From: Berberis thunbergii
Taxonomy: Eukaryota; Streptophyta; Magnoliopsida; Ranunculales; Berberidaceae
Assembly (NCBI GenBank): GCA_003290165.1
Contig: QNQO01000509.1
Coordinates: forward strand, 598,001-662,000
DNA length: 64,000 nucleotides
Direction of reading: 5' to 3'
Translations under genes and position numbers: made by a program
Shown: piece after piece, positions 13,001 through 24,251 of the stretch
Position numbering within the stretch: position 1 is the stretch's first letter
How the letters are laid out: every line of letters begins with the position of its first letter
The notes under the pieces: generated by a model
What the model saw: only the letters and a program-made list of their open reading frames with translations
Databases searched by the model: none
What the model was told of the DNA's origin: nothing

Positions 13001-14351
13001 AAGGCATAAAAGGTGGACAGTAACAACTCAGGAAGTAAAGCCACTCATTTAGGTCATTGCGTTCGTGTCTGACACTACTCCCCAAGTGTCATGGGGCTGC
13101 CAGGCCCAAGACACTTCTCTTAAACTTCAAAGCCATTTCTCCATCAGAATGTTGAAAAAAATCAAATTAAAAAAAGATTTATGAAGCGGCGCATGTATTC
13201 TGCAGGAAAACCTACTAACTAATTTTTGCAATTCAAGTCAACTGAAGCTGCATGTGCATTGTGTAAAAACTTATAGATTCACACCAGAAATAGGTAAAAG
13301 TTCAGCTTGACATACATTGTACGCATTAAAATTTGATATTGACTATGTTTTCTATTAAATTCCTCTATCATAATCATGAAACGAAAAACAGATGAATTAA
13401 TAAAAATTTTGTTTGCCAGGGATCGGAACATGGAATTATCCAAGGGTGTCATGGTGGTGGGTATGAATTAGGAAATTCAGGGATTCCAAGCCCCATCTAA
13501 ATATTTTATTATTTTGCTTCTTTTAAGACCTCTTGTATCTGTGTCCATGTTTCATGGTAGTGACTCCTAAACTCTTCCCTACTCTTTCTATTTAAGACGT
13601 GCTATTCTCATCCCTTTCAACTTATAAACGGGATCGAGACTTAAGGCACTCATGCTCCTATGTTTCATGGCAGTGACTCCCTAAACTCTTGCCCAACTTT
13701 TTTTATTCAAAACATTTTATTCTCATCCCCCTCTCAACTTATAAATGGGTTGGAGCCTCGAGGCACTCATGCTCCCAACAATTGTTGGAACCCTGTTCTC
13801 AAGAATCTTGCAATAAAATAGTCAACTTTTCTCAAGAATCTTGCAATAAAATAGTCAACTTTAGAGAATGAAGAGTATCTTAGTGAGAGCATCCCCGCTT
13901 TGCCACGTATTAGTGAGTTCTCAAATCTTGCCACGAACTAGTTAACCTTGCTAGGTGAAGAAATTACCTTCTAATGTATCAAAAAGGTACAAAGGTATAG
14001 AACTATTACATTTCTAGGTTTAATATGTATTTGGAATGGTAATGGCTGACGTTGAGCAATTTAGGATTAATAGTTAGGAATCTAAGAGAACCTCCAGTCG
14101 TAGAATGGAAATGAAAAAACAAAAGATGGTGCTTTCTCCCTCTAGTTATTCATTCTCATCCAACGGGCTACAGTGGTGTGGGGTAAATAACGAGACAGCA
14201 AAGAGATGATTGGCTTTAAAAATTAATTTAACTGAACTTGACTCCCCAACTACAAGTTGGGGGGAGTAAAAAAAAAAAACTCAAACGCGATGACTTTTCC
14301 ACTTAGGCCATAGGTGTGAAGGATAATTTTTTGCTTTTCATCCGATGGTTA

Positions 14352-14773
14352 GAGCATCTCCAACCATTGAGTGCAACAAAACAAGAAAAACGTTTTTTCA
14401 CGAGAAAATAATTGCTCCAACCATTGGATGCAAAGCAAAAACTTGGCATTGAATGGCCTGGGTGGAAAAGCCCATGTGTTTGAGCTTTTTTTTCCCCTCT
14501 ATTTATCTCCCCATTCATAAGAGGTCACACATTCTATGTACCACCTATTGGTGGTCCTTGCTCTCCACGTTAAAATTGTAAATCCAACGAAATATCAGTT
14601 CGGGAAGTCAAAGTCATGCCTGAATAACACCTGATTGGATGAGTATCACCCGTCATCATCTACCACCCGAGGTCTTCACCCCAACCATTGTGTGTGCTTG
14701 GATGAGAATGAATAATCAGGGGGCGAAAAAGCCTCTTTTGGTTTTTCACTTTACCTCCACAATTGGAGATGCT
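14352..14773. mobile_element. MITE-like element with gagcatctccaa termini
   Basis: The left end gagcatctccaaccattg and the right end caattggagatgct form inverted repeats. This gagcatctccaa terminus is common among plant MITEs. Flanks tggtta and tggtaa hint at a target duplication but do not settle the superfamily. The right end of this element lies in the first unit of the 14.7/15.2 kb duplication. Confidence 0.4.
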
Positions 14774-15575
14774 TGGTAAAGCTTAATTCATTGAGTTTAG
14801 GGGTATTTTGATGATCAATATTGAACTGGAATATGCACAAACTTGTGTATGCAAGTAGATCTTAGATTTTTAACTAGTTTATTCAAAATCAAATACTAGT
14901 AGATATGGTATCACCTATCATATGAAAGGAGGGTCAATTGCAGAAACTAGTAATCTTTTAACACGGCATGGATCTTTACCATTGTTCCAAAATAAGGTGC
15001 AGCTTGAGTCTTCCGAAACCCTTTGTATAGATTACCTATTTCCTCTGAAATAATGATTGATAAGAGAAAATATAAGACCATCTGACATTGCAAACCATCA
15101 CACGCTATAAAACAATAATATAAATAAATACATAATAAAATTCAAAAAGAGAAGTATGGTCATATCTCCGTCTTTTACAACCATAAGTTTTTCACCCCCA
15201 CTATTTTGGATGAGAACAAATAAATAGAGCATGAAAAAGCCTCTTCTGGTTTTCACTTTGCGTCCACGGTTGAACATGCTCTAAACGGGCGGAGGGATGC
15301 ATCTTAGACTGGAAAGAACTTCCTTCATTGAGTTTTGGGGTGTTTTAACTTTTAATAATCGAACTGCATTGAGATGAGCATAAAACTAGTACATAAGGTG
15401 TTACCTATCATATCAAAGGAGGGTCAATCGCATTTTTTCTAACACTGCATGGATCATTACCATTGTGAAAAGTGAGGTACAGGTTGAGTGTTCCAAACCC
15501 ATTTATGGATTACTTAATTACGTTTTCCCTTTCCTCATAAAGAATTGACTTTTTTGAAAATTGGACTTGTACTTG
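14720..15575. repeat. Diverged tandem duplication, two units of about 350 bp
   Basis: Unit 1 (about 14725-15085) and unit 2 (about 15232-15575) share many blocks in the same order: gcctctt-tggttt, ttcattgagttt, gtatcacctatcatat, aaaggagggtcaat, catggatc-ttaccattg and attactta-t. Similarity is far from perfect, so the duplication is old. No coding potential was seen. Confidence 0.6.
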
Positions 15576-15994
15576 AGAGACATTATAACCATCACCCAGA
15601 CACACACTAGAAGAAAAAAACAACAAAAAGAAGTATAGGTCTAGTCACGATATAAACCTAGAGCACAGGAAGTATGTGAATCAGCTCAGTATAATAATCA
15701 AAGCATACTCTTATTGAACAGGGAAAAAAATCAAAACGCACAAGGAAATACATATTTACTAAATCAACTTTACTTATTATTAAACCATTAGAGCAAGAGC
15801 ATGAAATTTATTAACCCAGTGCAAATGTTGCAGAATTTCTAACAGCATAAATGTTCGAGAAGACAAAATGTAGGCCTGAAGTATTTTAACTACAGCACTT
15901 GCTACAGCGGAAATTTTTTCTTGAAACCTTAATGAGAAGGTAATGACAATCACAAAGTAAATATGGTTAGAAGACCAGACCTTGAGTTGAAACA

Positions 15995-17068
15995 TCAAGC
16001 CGCTGCTTCAAATTCTTTTAACATGTCACAATGTGGTGTCTTGTGTATTAAGCCCCAATGGTACTTCTGCATCTCAACCCTACAATTTTGTGAAAGAACT
16101 GAAACATAATCTCTCTCGACCTGATCTTCAAGGGCAACCCGATTCGGACTATCTGGAGGATAATCTCTCTCAAATTTCCCTGACTTGACATAATAAGGAA
16201 CACCGCCATTTCCAGTAGTGTAACGATACTCATACTGGTATTTTCGAGATAGCGAGTAAACGGGGTCCGAAGATGGTAGAAAATTGAGCAATATAACAAG
16301 AAGAATTGGCAGTAACCGAACCAGAGTGCGAATATTGAAACCATTTGACCCATGATCACCAGCTCTGAAACTAGGTCCTCCACCAGTCCTGAATGTAAAT
16401 CCATTAAACTGAGTGGTTTGCCCGGGCATACCACCAAAAAAGAAATTCCTGAAAATCTCATCTGCATCAAATTCGGCACCACCATAGAACTCATTGTAAC
16501 CTTGGGGCGCCCTCCTTGCAGCGGGCCTTTCGACTTCTTCAGACCCCACAAGATCATACCTTTTCCTACTTTCTTCATCACTAAGGCACTGAAACGCTTT
16601 TGAAACAAACTTGAATGCCTCCTCTGCACCAGGGGTCTGGTTTTTATCAGGGTGGACTTTCAAAGACAATTTCCTATAGCCTTTTCGAACATCTTCAACC
16701 GAGCAACTCTTCTCTAATCCCAATATCTCATAGTAATCCTTCTGCCTTTTGATCTGCCTCACAATTGAGATCTGCTCCTCAGTATAAGCCTTTGTCGAAG
16801 CCGCTGCCGAAGAAGAACCCTCCGAATTCACTCTCTGTCGAACCGAAGACTTCTCCGATGCTCGGGAACCTGTGGAAGGAACTGCTTCAGGCGTTCTAGA
16901 ATCGGCCGATTCACCAGTTCTCGACAGCAAATCCTTCACTTCCAGACTCGGATCGAGACGTTGAGCCTTCATGATGAATTTCATCGCACGAGCCCGATCA
17001 CCCACCTCTAGGGCTTCTCGAACGATTTTCAAACATTTTAAGACTTCATCTTTATTTCCATCCATCAC
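15995..17068 (-). CDS. Membrane-anchored DnaJ (Hsp40) chaperone with DUF1977, AtDnaJ49/DNAJB12-like
   Basis: This single-exon gene encodes 357 aa (start MMDGNKDE; the second Met could also serve). J-domain proteins of this type stimulate Hsp70 at the endoplasmic reticulum membrane and take part in protein quality control. The N-terminus (about 1-50) is the helical repeat with AMKFIMKAQRLDPS seen in this family. A Ser-rich linker follows. The J-domain covers about residues 110-175 (KDYYEILGLEKSCS) with the HPD motif in KVHPDKN. A Gly/Phe-rich segment leads to one hydrophobic membrane helix, LVRLLPILLVILLNFLPS. The C-terminus is DUF1977-like with FERDYPP and CRVEMQKYHWG. A gtaagt donor on the minus strand at 17375-17371 suggests an intron in the 5' UTR. 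Nothing is missing, so it is probably functional. Confidence 0.95.
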   Translation of the reverse strand: MMDGNKDEVLKCLKIVREALEVGDRARAMKFIMKAQRLDPSLEVKDLLSRTGESADSRTPEAVPSTGSRASEKSSVRQRVNSEGSSSAAASTKAYTEEQISIVRQIKRQKDYYEILGLEKSCSVEDVRKGYRKLSLKVHPDKNQTPGAEEAFKFVSKAFQCLSDEESRKRYDLVGSEEVERPAARRAPQGYNEFYGGAEFDADEIFRNFFFGGMPGQTTQFNGFTFRTGGGPSFRAGDHGSNGFNIRTLVRLLPILLVILLNFLPSSDPVYSLSRKYQYEYRYTTGNGGVPYYVKSGKFERDYPPDSPNRVALEDQVERDYVSVLSQNCRVEMQKYHWGLIHKTPHCDMLKEFEAAA

Positions 17069-18894
17069 TTATAATTCAATTCAATCGAAAACCAATCTAA
17101 AATCGATGAGAAATCACGAAACCCTAGCCGAAGACTAGGGATTAATCAATCGAAGACAACAAACCGAATAAACCTAGGGTTTCCTCATCAAATAGATTTG
17201 GGGCAAACTAAAAAGATTAACTTTTTACTAAATTATCTAAGCAATCGAGCAATTCAAGTGAATTTTCAAACTTTGATTGATTGATTGGAAGGATTTGAAG
17301 TAAAATAGCTAAAGTATAATACTTTCGATTCGATACGATTCGATAAAGGGAAATAATGGGGGAAATTGAACTTACGGATGAAATTGGGCGAAATTGAGCA
17401 AGGGTTTGTAGTATGGAGTGATCTGTGATTGCAACTGCAACCTATCAATCAATCGAGCTAGGGCTACAGATGTTCCTTCTTCGAAAAAAGTCCGACAAGG
17501 ACTGAGTAATCGAGAGAGGAGAGGAAAGCTGAGGGGAAAGAGAGAGACTTGTGGTCCGCCATAATTTGGGACCAAGATTTGTCCAACTCTTAGCCCAAGT
17601 CTTGTAATAGTCTCGAATGAGATTCGGCTATTCGGATTTTCTGTGGCCCAACCTGTCTTAGCTTATGGCTATTTTCAATGTAACCCGGGTACCGGTTAGT
17701 AGATCTACCATCCACGTACTCTCCAATTCTTTGGAGGTTTGGTGACTTTTATAGTATTAAGAGTCCGGGAATTCTTAAGTGCTACCAGGCATCAAAATCG
17801 GGTAAGATCCCGATGCACTGTAGTATCATAAGAGTCACATGCATTATACCCCTTCAATAGTGTTTGGAGAAGAGACAAGAGTTTAAGGTGGTCAATACGT
17901 TTACCTTCACAATGAGAGGAGAGCAAACTTTGAATCAAACTCATTCCAAATCAATCCTCCAACACCCAAAAGCATAGATAACTCAGAATATTTTTTTTCG
18001 TGTTTTGATGAGTTTGAGAACTAGTCTCAATCAAGAGTATAGTTGGTCGAAAGTCAGAGACATTGTTTTTATGCTTTGAATGAGTGAGTACTAGGTTGTT
18101 TTGGGAAGAGATGAGAAAATGAGAGGTTGGCGATGTGGTCGTTGCGATGGCCACCATCGCAGCCCCATCTCATCTCTTTCTTACCATCGCCAGTCTTTCA
18201 CCGAGGATAAAAGGAAGTTAGGAGGGGAGAGAGAAATTTTGCATATTTGAATATGAGAGGGGTGAAGACGAATTTATGTTTTTTTCTTTTTATGTATGGT
18301 GTGGTAGAGAAAGCGCATGGTGTAGATAAAAAAAATTCGATAAGTGGTGTGAGTGAAGGTAATTTGTGGTGCCAAATAGTCGCTTCTTATTTATAATCTC
18401 TCTAATTTTTTTAGCAAGCAAACTAACCCTAACTAATATGGGCTTTACTATTAATTATAAATAATATTAACTAAATAATCCATAATAATACTAGCTTACA
18501 TCAACCTTTCCGAGTTGAAGAAGCTCGTTCGTGAGCTTAAAATTAACACAAGCGTCCATGTTGAGAACATATAAAGCAAAATGCAATGAAGTAGACGACC
18601 TCGAAACTTATCACGATAATTGCAAAGTGACTTAAGATCAGTACTCTGATACATGCTGAGTGGAATCATGCTCATAATCGGGGTGCGGTGCGAAGAGAAA
18701 CAATAAGGGTGCACGAAGTATTTGTCCCGCATACTCGTCTCTCTCAAAGGGCTTGGCTTCTTCTTTTCACTCGATCGGCCTCTTTAGTTTCTCCCTCTCT
18801 CTCTCTAGCTCGGCACCTCTTCTTCTTCTTCTTCTTCTTCTTCATCTTCATCTCTGAACACGGTAGGGTCGTTTTCTTCTCCGAATTTGAAAAG
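17069..18894. other. Intergenic region between divergent DnaJ and RRS1 genes
   Basis: It contains the DnaJ 5' UTR (to about 17560) and, from about 18730, the RRS1 5' UTR. The latter has a ctt trinucleotide run at about 18811-18846. The first UTR exon ends at 18894, where a gt donor begins an intron running to 19006. Between the two UTRs I see no coding region. Confidence 0.5.
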
Positions 18895-19042
18895 GTATAC
18901 TTCATCTCTTCTTCTTATATTGATAGATTTTGCGTTTTTGGCTTTGGAAGAGGGTTTAGGGTTTTGAGGATTCTGATAGCCACTTGTTTTGCATTTCTTT
19001 GTGCAGGAAGGAAGGAAGAGAGACTAAGAGAAGTTGTGAGCA

Positions 19043-22000
19043 ATGGAGTTGTCTTCATCGGTGGAGGCTGAGAATAACTATCAGATTGACCTTGGCAATC
19101 TAATGGCTTTCGACCCAACTCACCATTTCCCGTCTGTTCCATCTTCTAGGTTTATCTCTCTCTCTCTTTTACCACTTTGTTTTGTTTTGTTAAATTTTTT
19201 TTTTCAGTTTTGTTTTGTTTTTAATTTTTTTTTTTTTTTTTGTAAACATATAATTTTGTAGAAGCAGATATTAATGAATATGGGTTACTGAGTTGTGAAT
19301 TGTGAAGTGCAAAAACGCATCCCTTTGTGGGTATGATAGTGTTGTAACTGTGCAAGTCTTGTGGATAATGAAGGTGGGGAGTTGGACAATTAGGTAAAGC
19401 TAAGGGTGTCTTTGAGGCAGCACTCCTTATCCACCATCTGGGTAGTTAAGCCGTCCAGGAGCGATTTTCAATTAATCGGAAATAATCGGGAATAATTGGG
19501 ATTTAATCGGTATATTTTTTTAAATCATATATTTTTAAAATTTAGTCATAGTCATATGCAAAAATAAATAATTAATCAAAATACTATAAATTTCGAATTG
19601 TATTACTTCACTAATGTAGTAGACAATTATTTCGCTTTAACTCGCTAGATTATTTAACTTATGGAACAGACCAAGCATGATGCAAAGTAGTTGTCTAATA
19701 CTGAGTCGTGATGGGCAAATAAAAGTGAAAGTATATATTCGTGATTTTGCTGACTTGAAAATTTTGTCTACCTGACTCACTGTCTAGGGAGGCTAAAATG
19801 TTAGAGAGCTTATAATGCTTTTTGGATATCTTCAGGGAAGAGCTAGTGAAGGAATGCTTAGAAAAAGGCACCCAGCTTGTCCAAGCAATTGCAAATACCC
19901 TTTTCAAGTTACCTGCAACGGAGGATCCGGATGGTCCTTTAGTGCACTTGCCACCACCAACAACAAAATTGCCAAGGGAGAAGCATGTGTGTTTTCTTTC
20001 CTGTTCTACCTTATTTTATATTTTACTTTATTAAGTCTTGTATGATAGTTGAGCAATGCATCTATTTCTTCGACCATGAAACTCTTTGCATGTAACCACC
20101 TTGTTTTTGTTGAGTGAGATCTAAAATCAAATTAGCTATGAATGTATAATCTCTGCAACATTTGAGTTGATAAGATATAATGCTTTCCTTGGTTCACAGT
20201 GCTGTAGATTGTTATCTGTCAGATTTTTCTTTTATTTCCCTTGTGGTAGTGTGTGTAGCCACGAATGTTAATACCTTCATTGGTTAATTGATCCTTGTTT
20301 CAGTTGAAGTTTAACACTTTTATATATCCACGTATTAGTTGTTAAAATACTTACAGTGCCTCTGGATACTCTATCGTTCTTCAACTTAGAAGAAAGATGT
20401 GTTCTAGCTAGTGAAGACTTAATACAGGGTTCACCCATTTCAAAAATCTGATAAGACTTTGCATTTGAAAGGTTCTGATAGTCAGTAAGATATAAGTTGC
20501 TGAGGAACTTTTTATACATCACATTAGCAATAAATGAAAAGTATATAGACTTTTTATTTGAAAGGTTTTTTATTTTTATTTTTATTTTTGGAAGGCGAGT
20601 TGGGTTTTTAAGGATCCCATAACCTATCAACTGGGCGACCTATTGGTCAACACCCATTAGAAAGTAACCATGCCGCATGTGGGATTCGAAGCTAGGACGT
20701 GGGTGACAAACCCACACAGCCCTAACCACTAGGCCATAACACCATTGGCTTATTTGAAAGGTTCTGATAGTTAGTAAACCATAATGTTTGTTTAACTTGC
20801 TGATCAAAGACATTTTTTGTGGGCACGTTATATGAGGAGGTAAAGCTCTGGATCATGAATTTCTACCATCTAAGATACGCTATTTGTTTGATTACATTTT
20901 ATTGATTCACTGAAAGGAAATTTCGGAAAGGCATAGTATCCCTAATACTGTATGTTGATCATAACTTACTATTACTGATTGTAATTATTTTTTTCTATCC
21001 AGCTTCCAAATCCCTAATGCTCTATGTTGATCATAGTTTTACTGTTACTGATTGCAATACTTTTTCTCTGTTCAGCTTCCAAAGCCAAAACCCCCTACAA
21101 AGTGGGAGGAGTTTGCTAAAAAGAAAGGTAAGTCACATTTATTTTTATTTATTTACCTTTTACTCGAGAGGAGGGATACAAGATATGAATAAGAAGGAAC
21201 ATGACGAGAATAAAGGTTTAGGCAATAACCACATATTTTTTGTGCATATATCTGGTTTTTATCTCTTCTTCTACTGTAGAAATATATAAGATTAGCATCT
21301 TTATGTTTAAAGTATACTGCTTCATAAGTTGCATATTGGGTTTAATAGGATTAAGGAAATAACCCGAGTCAACACAAATGTCTGATTTCTTTATCAATTC
21401 TTTTACAGGTATCGTCAACCGTAAAAAAGACAAGATTGTGTACGATGAACAGACTGCTAGTTGGAAGCGTCGCCATGGTTATGATCGTGTGAATGACGAC
21501 AAAGATGTTCCAATCATTGAAGCCAAGTTGACTGATGGTAAATAATTAATACATTAGCAAATGAAGTGTTTTCATAATTGACTATAATTCTTTTATTTTT
21601 TCCTGCTAGTTGATTGGGTATTCCTGTTATAATTTTAGTCGGTGAAAATGATAATATTGACAACTTAGACTGTAAACAGGTATTTATGTAGTCTGCTGCT
21701 CAGTGGAACTTTCAGTAATCAATCACTAGTTTTAGGCTTGTAGCAGTGTATTTAAGATCAATGGTCATACTGGACACGGTTGTGCATTAATAAAGTTCTT
21801 TTCTGCCACGTAAAATGAATTTAATCCTTAGCATCTTTTATTTTTTCGTTTATTTTTAAGAGTGAGCTTTCAGTATCTAATTCAAAAGCGAGGGAGAGAT
21901 TAATAACTAAGTGAGTGCATGGGAGCTTACCTTTGTGTGATTGTGTTTACCTAGGGTAGGTCCGCTGTCTGTGTTCTGAGCTGATATGGGTTGGCATTTG

Positions 22001-23428
22001 TTGACTCAAGAATTTGTTTTGCTTGTTGCTACAAATTGTCTTTATCCTTTTGTGCTTCTATTAATTTATTTGCTGCTTGTCAGAGAAATAGCAGAAAAGG
22101 AAAAGCTTTGTGTGATAGTTTATATGTTCCAAGTGTAAAAGTGGTTGATTGTTATCTTCAATTGTTGTTGCTGTTATTGCAGAACCTGGAGAGGATCCTT
22201 TTGCCAAGAGACAATCAGAAAAGAAAAAGCGAGTTGAAAAGCAAGAAAAGAACAGGCTTCAAAATCTGAAACAAGCTGCAAAAGTTGGTGCCTTGCCAAG
22301 GTTTGGCATTTAACACTTGGTCTTAATTTATAACTGATCACCACATAACGTGATATGAAACTCCACAATGGTTTTATAACATGTTAGTCCTATGCACCAT
22401 AACTGTTGTATATCCTTTTATTCTGGACTCAATTTGAAGGACAAACTTCTTCAAGCTTGTCTTTATACCTCGATTTAAAGATTTTTGTCCAAGGGGATGA
22501 CAATACCACTGTTGATTCTTATCACCCGGTTTATTATTTATTTGTTTTGAAAGAATTATTTGTTAATATTATAAGAAAAAAAGTAAAAGTTGGTTGCATG
22601 ATATGGTCCTTGTCACTCATTTCTGAAGATTATAGTAAATCTGAAGCACAGAGTAGTAATACTGTATGCATTCTTAGAAGGAACTGACCTAGATTTTCTG
22701 GCAGCCATGTCCAACTTGCTGCAACAGCACTGCCTATTACTGGAACTAAAAGTGCTCCAAAGAAAGTTAGTAAAGGCGAGCTAGAGAATGTTGCTGGAAT
22801 GGCAGCTACTGCCACAGCCAGTGGAGGGAAGTTTGATAAGAAACTGGCAGGAGAGAAACCGGCGAAGCATCCTGGGAAGTATCGCAAGGTTTGTATTATA
22901 CATGCATTGTTGACTGTGCAAATTGTTCCTTCGCTTTCTCCTCTTTGGAAACCATAACAAAACCTGGGTTATTTATCTCTTTCCTTTTTTTTTTCTTTTT
23001 ATTTAGTTCCTCCCAGTTGTGCAAGGGAAGGGAATGGGCTCACAGGAGCAACAACAAACCGAAAAGGTTCTTAACAAGCTTATCTCCCAGAACCCGCTTG
23101 AGATACTTAATGTTGACAGGGTAAACCAGCTTTTTAGTGCTCCCTTTTTCTATCTCTCGTGATGAGGCATTCTCTGATTCTGAAATTAATATTACCGTGT
23201 ATGAACTCTGTGATATAGGCTGTTGACATGTTTAATGTGAAGAAAGATAAGAAACGAAGGAACAAGAACCAGGATGACAAGTCTTCTTCAAGCAAAAGCA
23301 AGTTGGGTCCAAATAAGAAACCTTACAAAAAATCGTCAAAGAAAGGATTTTCAAAGACTTCATCAAGGGCACCATCCAAATCGTCAAAGAAAGGATTTTC
23401 AAAGACTTCATCCAAGGCTTCTGCTTAG
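19043..23428 (+). CDS. RRS1: Ribosome biogenesis regulatory protein RRS1 homolog
   Basis: RRS1 works with RPF2 to bring the 5S RNP into the pre-60S ribosomal particle in the nucleolus. Eight coding exons join in frame: 19043-19149, 19836-19986, 21076-21127, 21409-21537, 22183-22300, 22705-22888, 23007-23120 and 23219-23428. They total 1065 nt (354 aa). Family features are [13 protein letters not shown] at the N-terminus, the [16 protein letters not shown] block, [13 protein letters not shown] with KRRHGYDR, and [23 protein letters not shown]. The C-terminus is very basic and Lys/Ser-rich, fitting a nucleolar protein, and contains a duplicated 16-residue unit. An intron in the 5' UTR (18895-19006) precedes the ATG. 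Intron 2 carries a SINE. All splice borders are GT..AG and the gene appears intact. It is unrelated to the disease-resistance gene of the same name. Confidence 0.94.
20568..20749 (-). mobile_element. tRNA-derived SINE, full length, with 14-bp target duplication
   Basis: On the minus strand the element begins near 20749 with a pol III promoter. The A box reads tggcctagtggttaggg and the B box gcttcgaatccc. It ends in an A-rich tail (aaaaataaaaataaaaa) at 20590-20568. It is flanked on both sides by ttatttgaaaggtt (20554-20567 and 20750-20763), a perfect 14-bp duplication. The 182-bp body has no coding capacity. It lies in RRS1 intron 2, antisense to the gene. Confidence 0.85.
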
Positions 23429-24251
23429 GTCTCTACTAGTTGAGGTGTAGGCATGAATATGTTGTTTTTGACAGTTATTTATTTTTTGATGGCTTGTTTG
23501 GTGGTCTAAAAAGGAATATCAATAGAAAATTTTTGTATTCGGGCTATTTTTGTTCTTTTTCTTTGATGATGGGTAAGCTTTTTGAAATATCTCCCCGTTG
23601 TGAAAAATTGCCTTTCTCCGTGATCTTTGTATCTTTTACAGTGCTCTCGGTCTTTTGAGGATGCTCGAGAGCGTTTGTTTTGCATAGATAATGAATATAG
23701 CAGTTGGATAACAACATCAATGCAACTGCGGCTGATTATATTCAGACTGAATTACATTTTAGGAGAGCGTTGAGAAATGTCTGGAGTGCAAATTTTCTGC
23801 CTCAAGCATGAAAAATTGCCATATCCATTTGAGAATTTAGGATGAGATTGAAAATGCATTTGGACTGGCACATTTCCTTGCCAGCAACTCATGCTGGACC
23901 ATTGTCTAATAAACAAAGTTGAAATCCAATCTACGAAAAGTTAATGTCGTTGACAGCCCTACGAACAATACATGCAATAAAATCTGTCATTCTGGCGACT
24001 CTTATATGCAATCAAAATTCAGCTACATTGCCATCAGAAACTCCCAAAAAGTACAGTTCTTGAATTGCAGAACCACAAACCATTTGATCGAGACGGCATG
24101 AAGATAAGTATCACTAACCACAAGTTCATCTATTGATTGGCTTTAGTTACTGAGTTTGCACCACTACCAAAAGCAAACAGCATAATCTTTTTACAATCAT
24201 ACAGATTACAAAGAACTGACACAGAACACATATGGGATGAAAAGGCCAATG
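23429..24251. other. Convergent 3' ends of RRS1 and the O-fucosyltransferase gene
   Basis: This 0.8 kb holds the 3' UTRs of two genes pointing at each other. I see no gene, repeat or RNA in it. Confidence 0.6.

Larger units (their letters stand above)
10417..15994. other. Gene-poor intergenic region with repeats
   Basis: No gene was recognised. A minus-strand frame at 10874-10572 (100 codons, rich in Pro, Ser and Phe) has a gtaagc donor-like sequence at its end and an ag acceptor-like start, but I recognise no family. Near 11400-11960 there are many repeats of the word ataacg, probably an old transposon. A tandem duplication of about 110 bp covers 13549-13779 and a 33-bp tandem repeat covers 13798-13863. 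Three further structures are listed separately. Confidence 0.5.
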
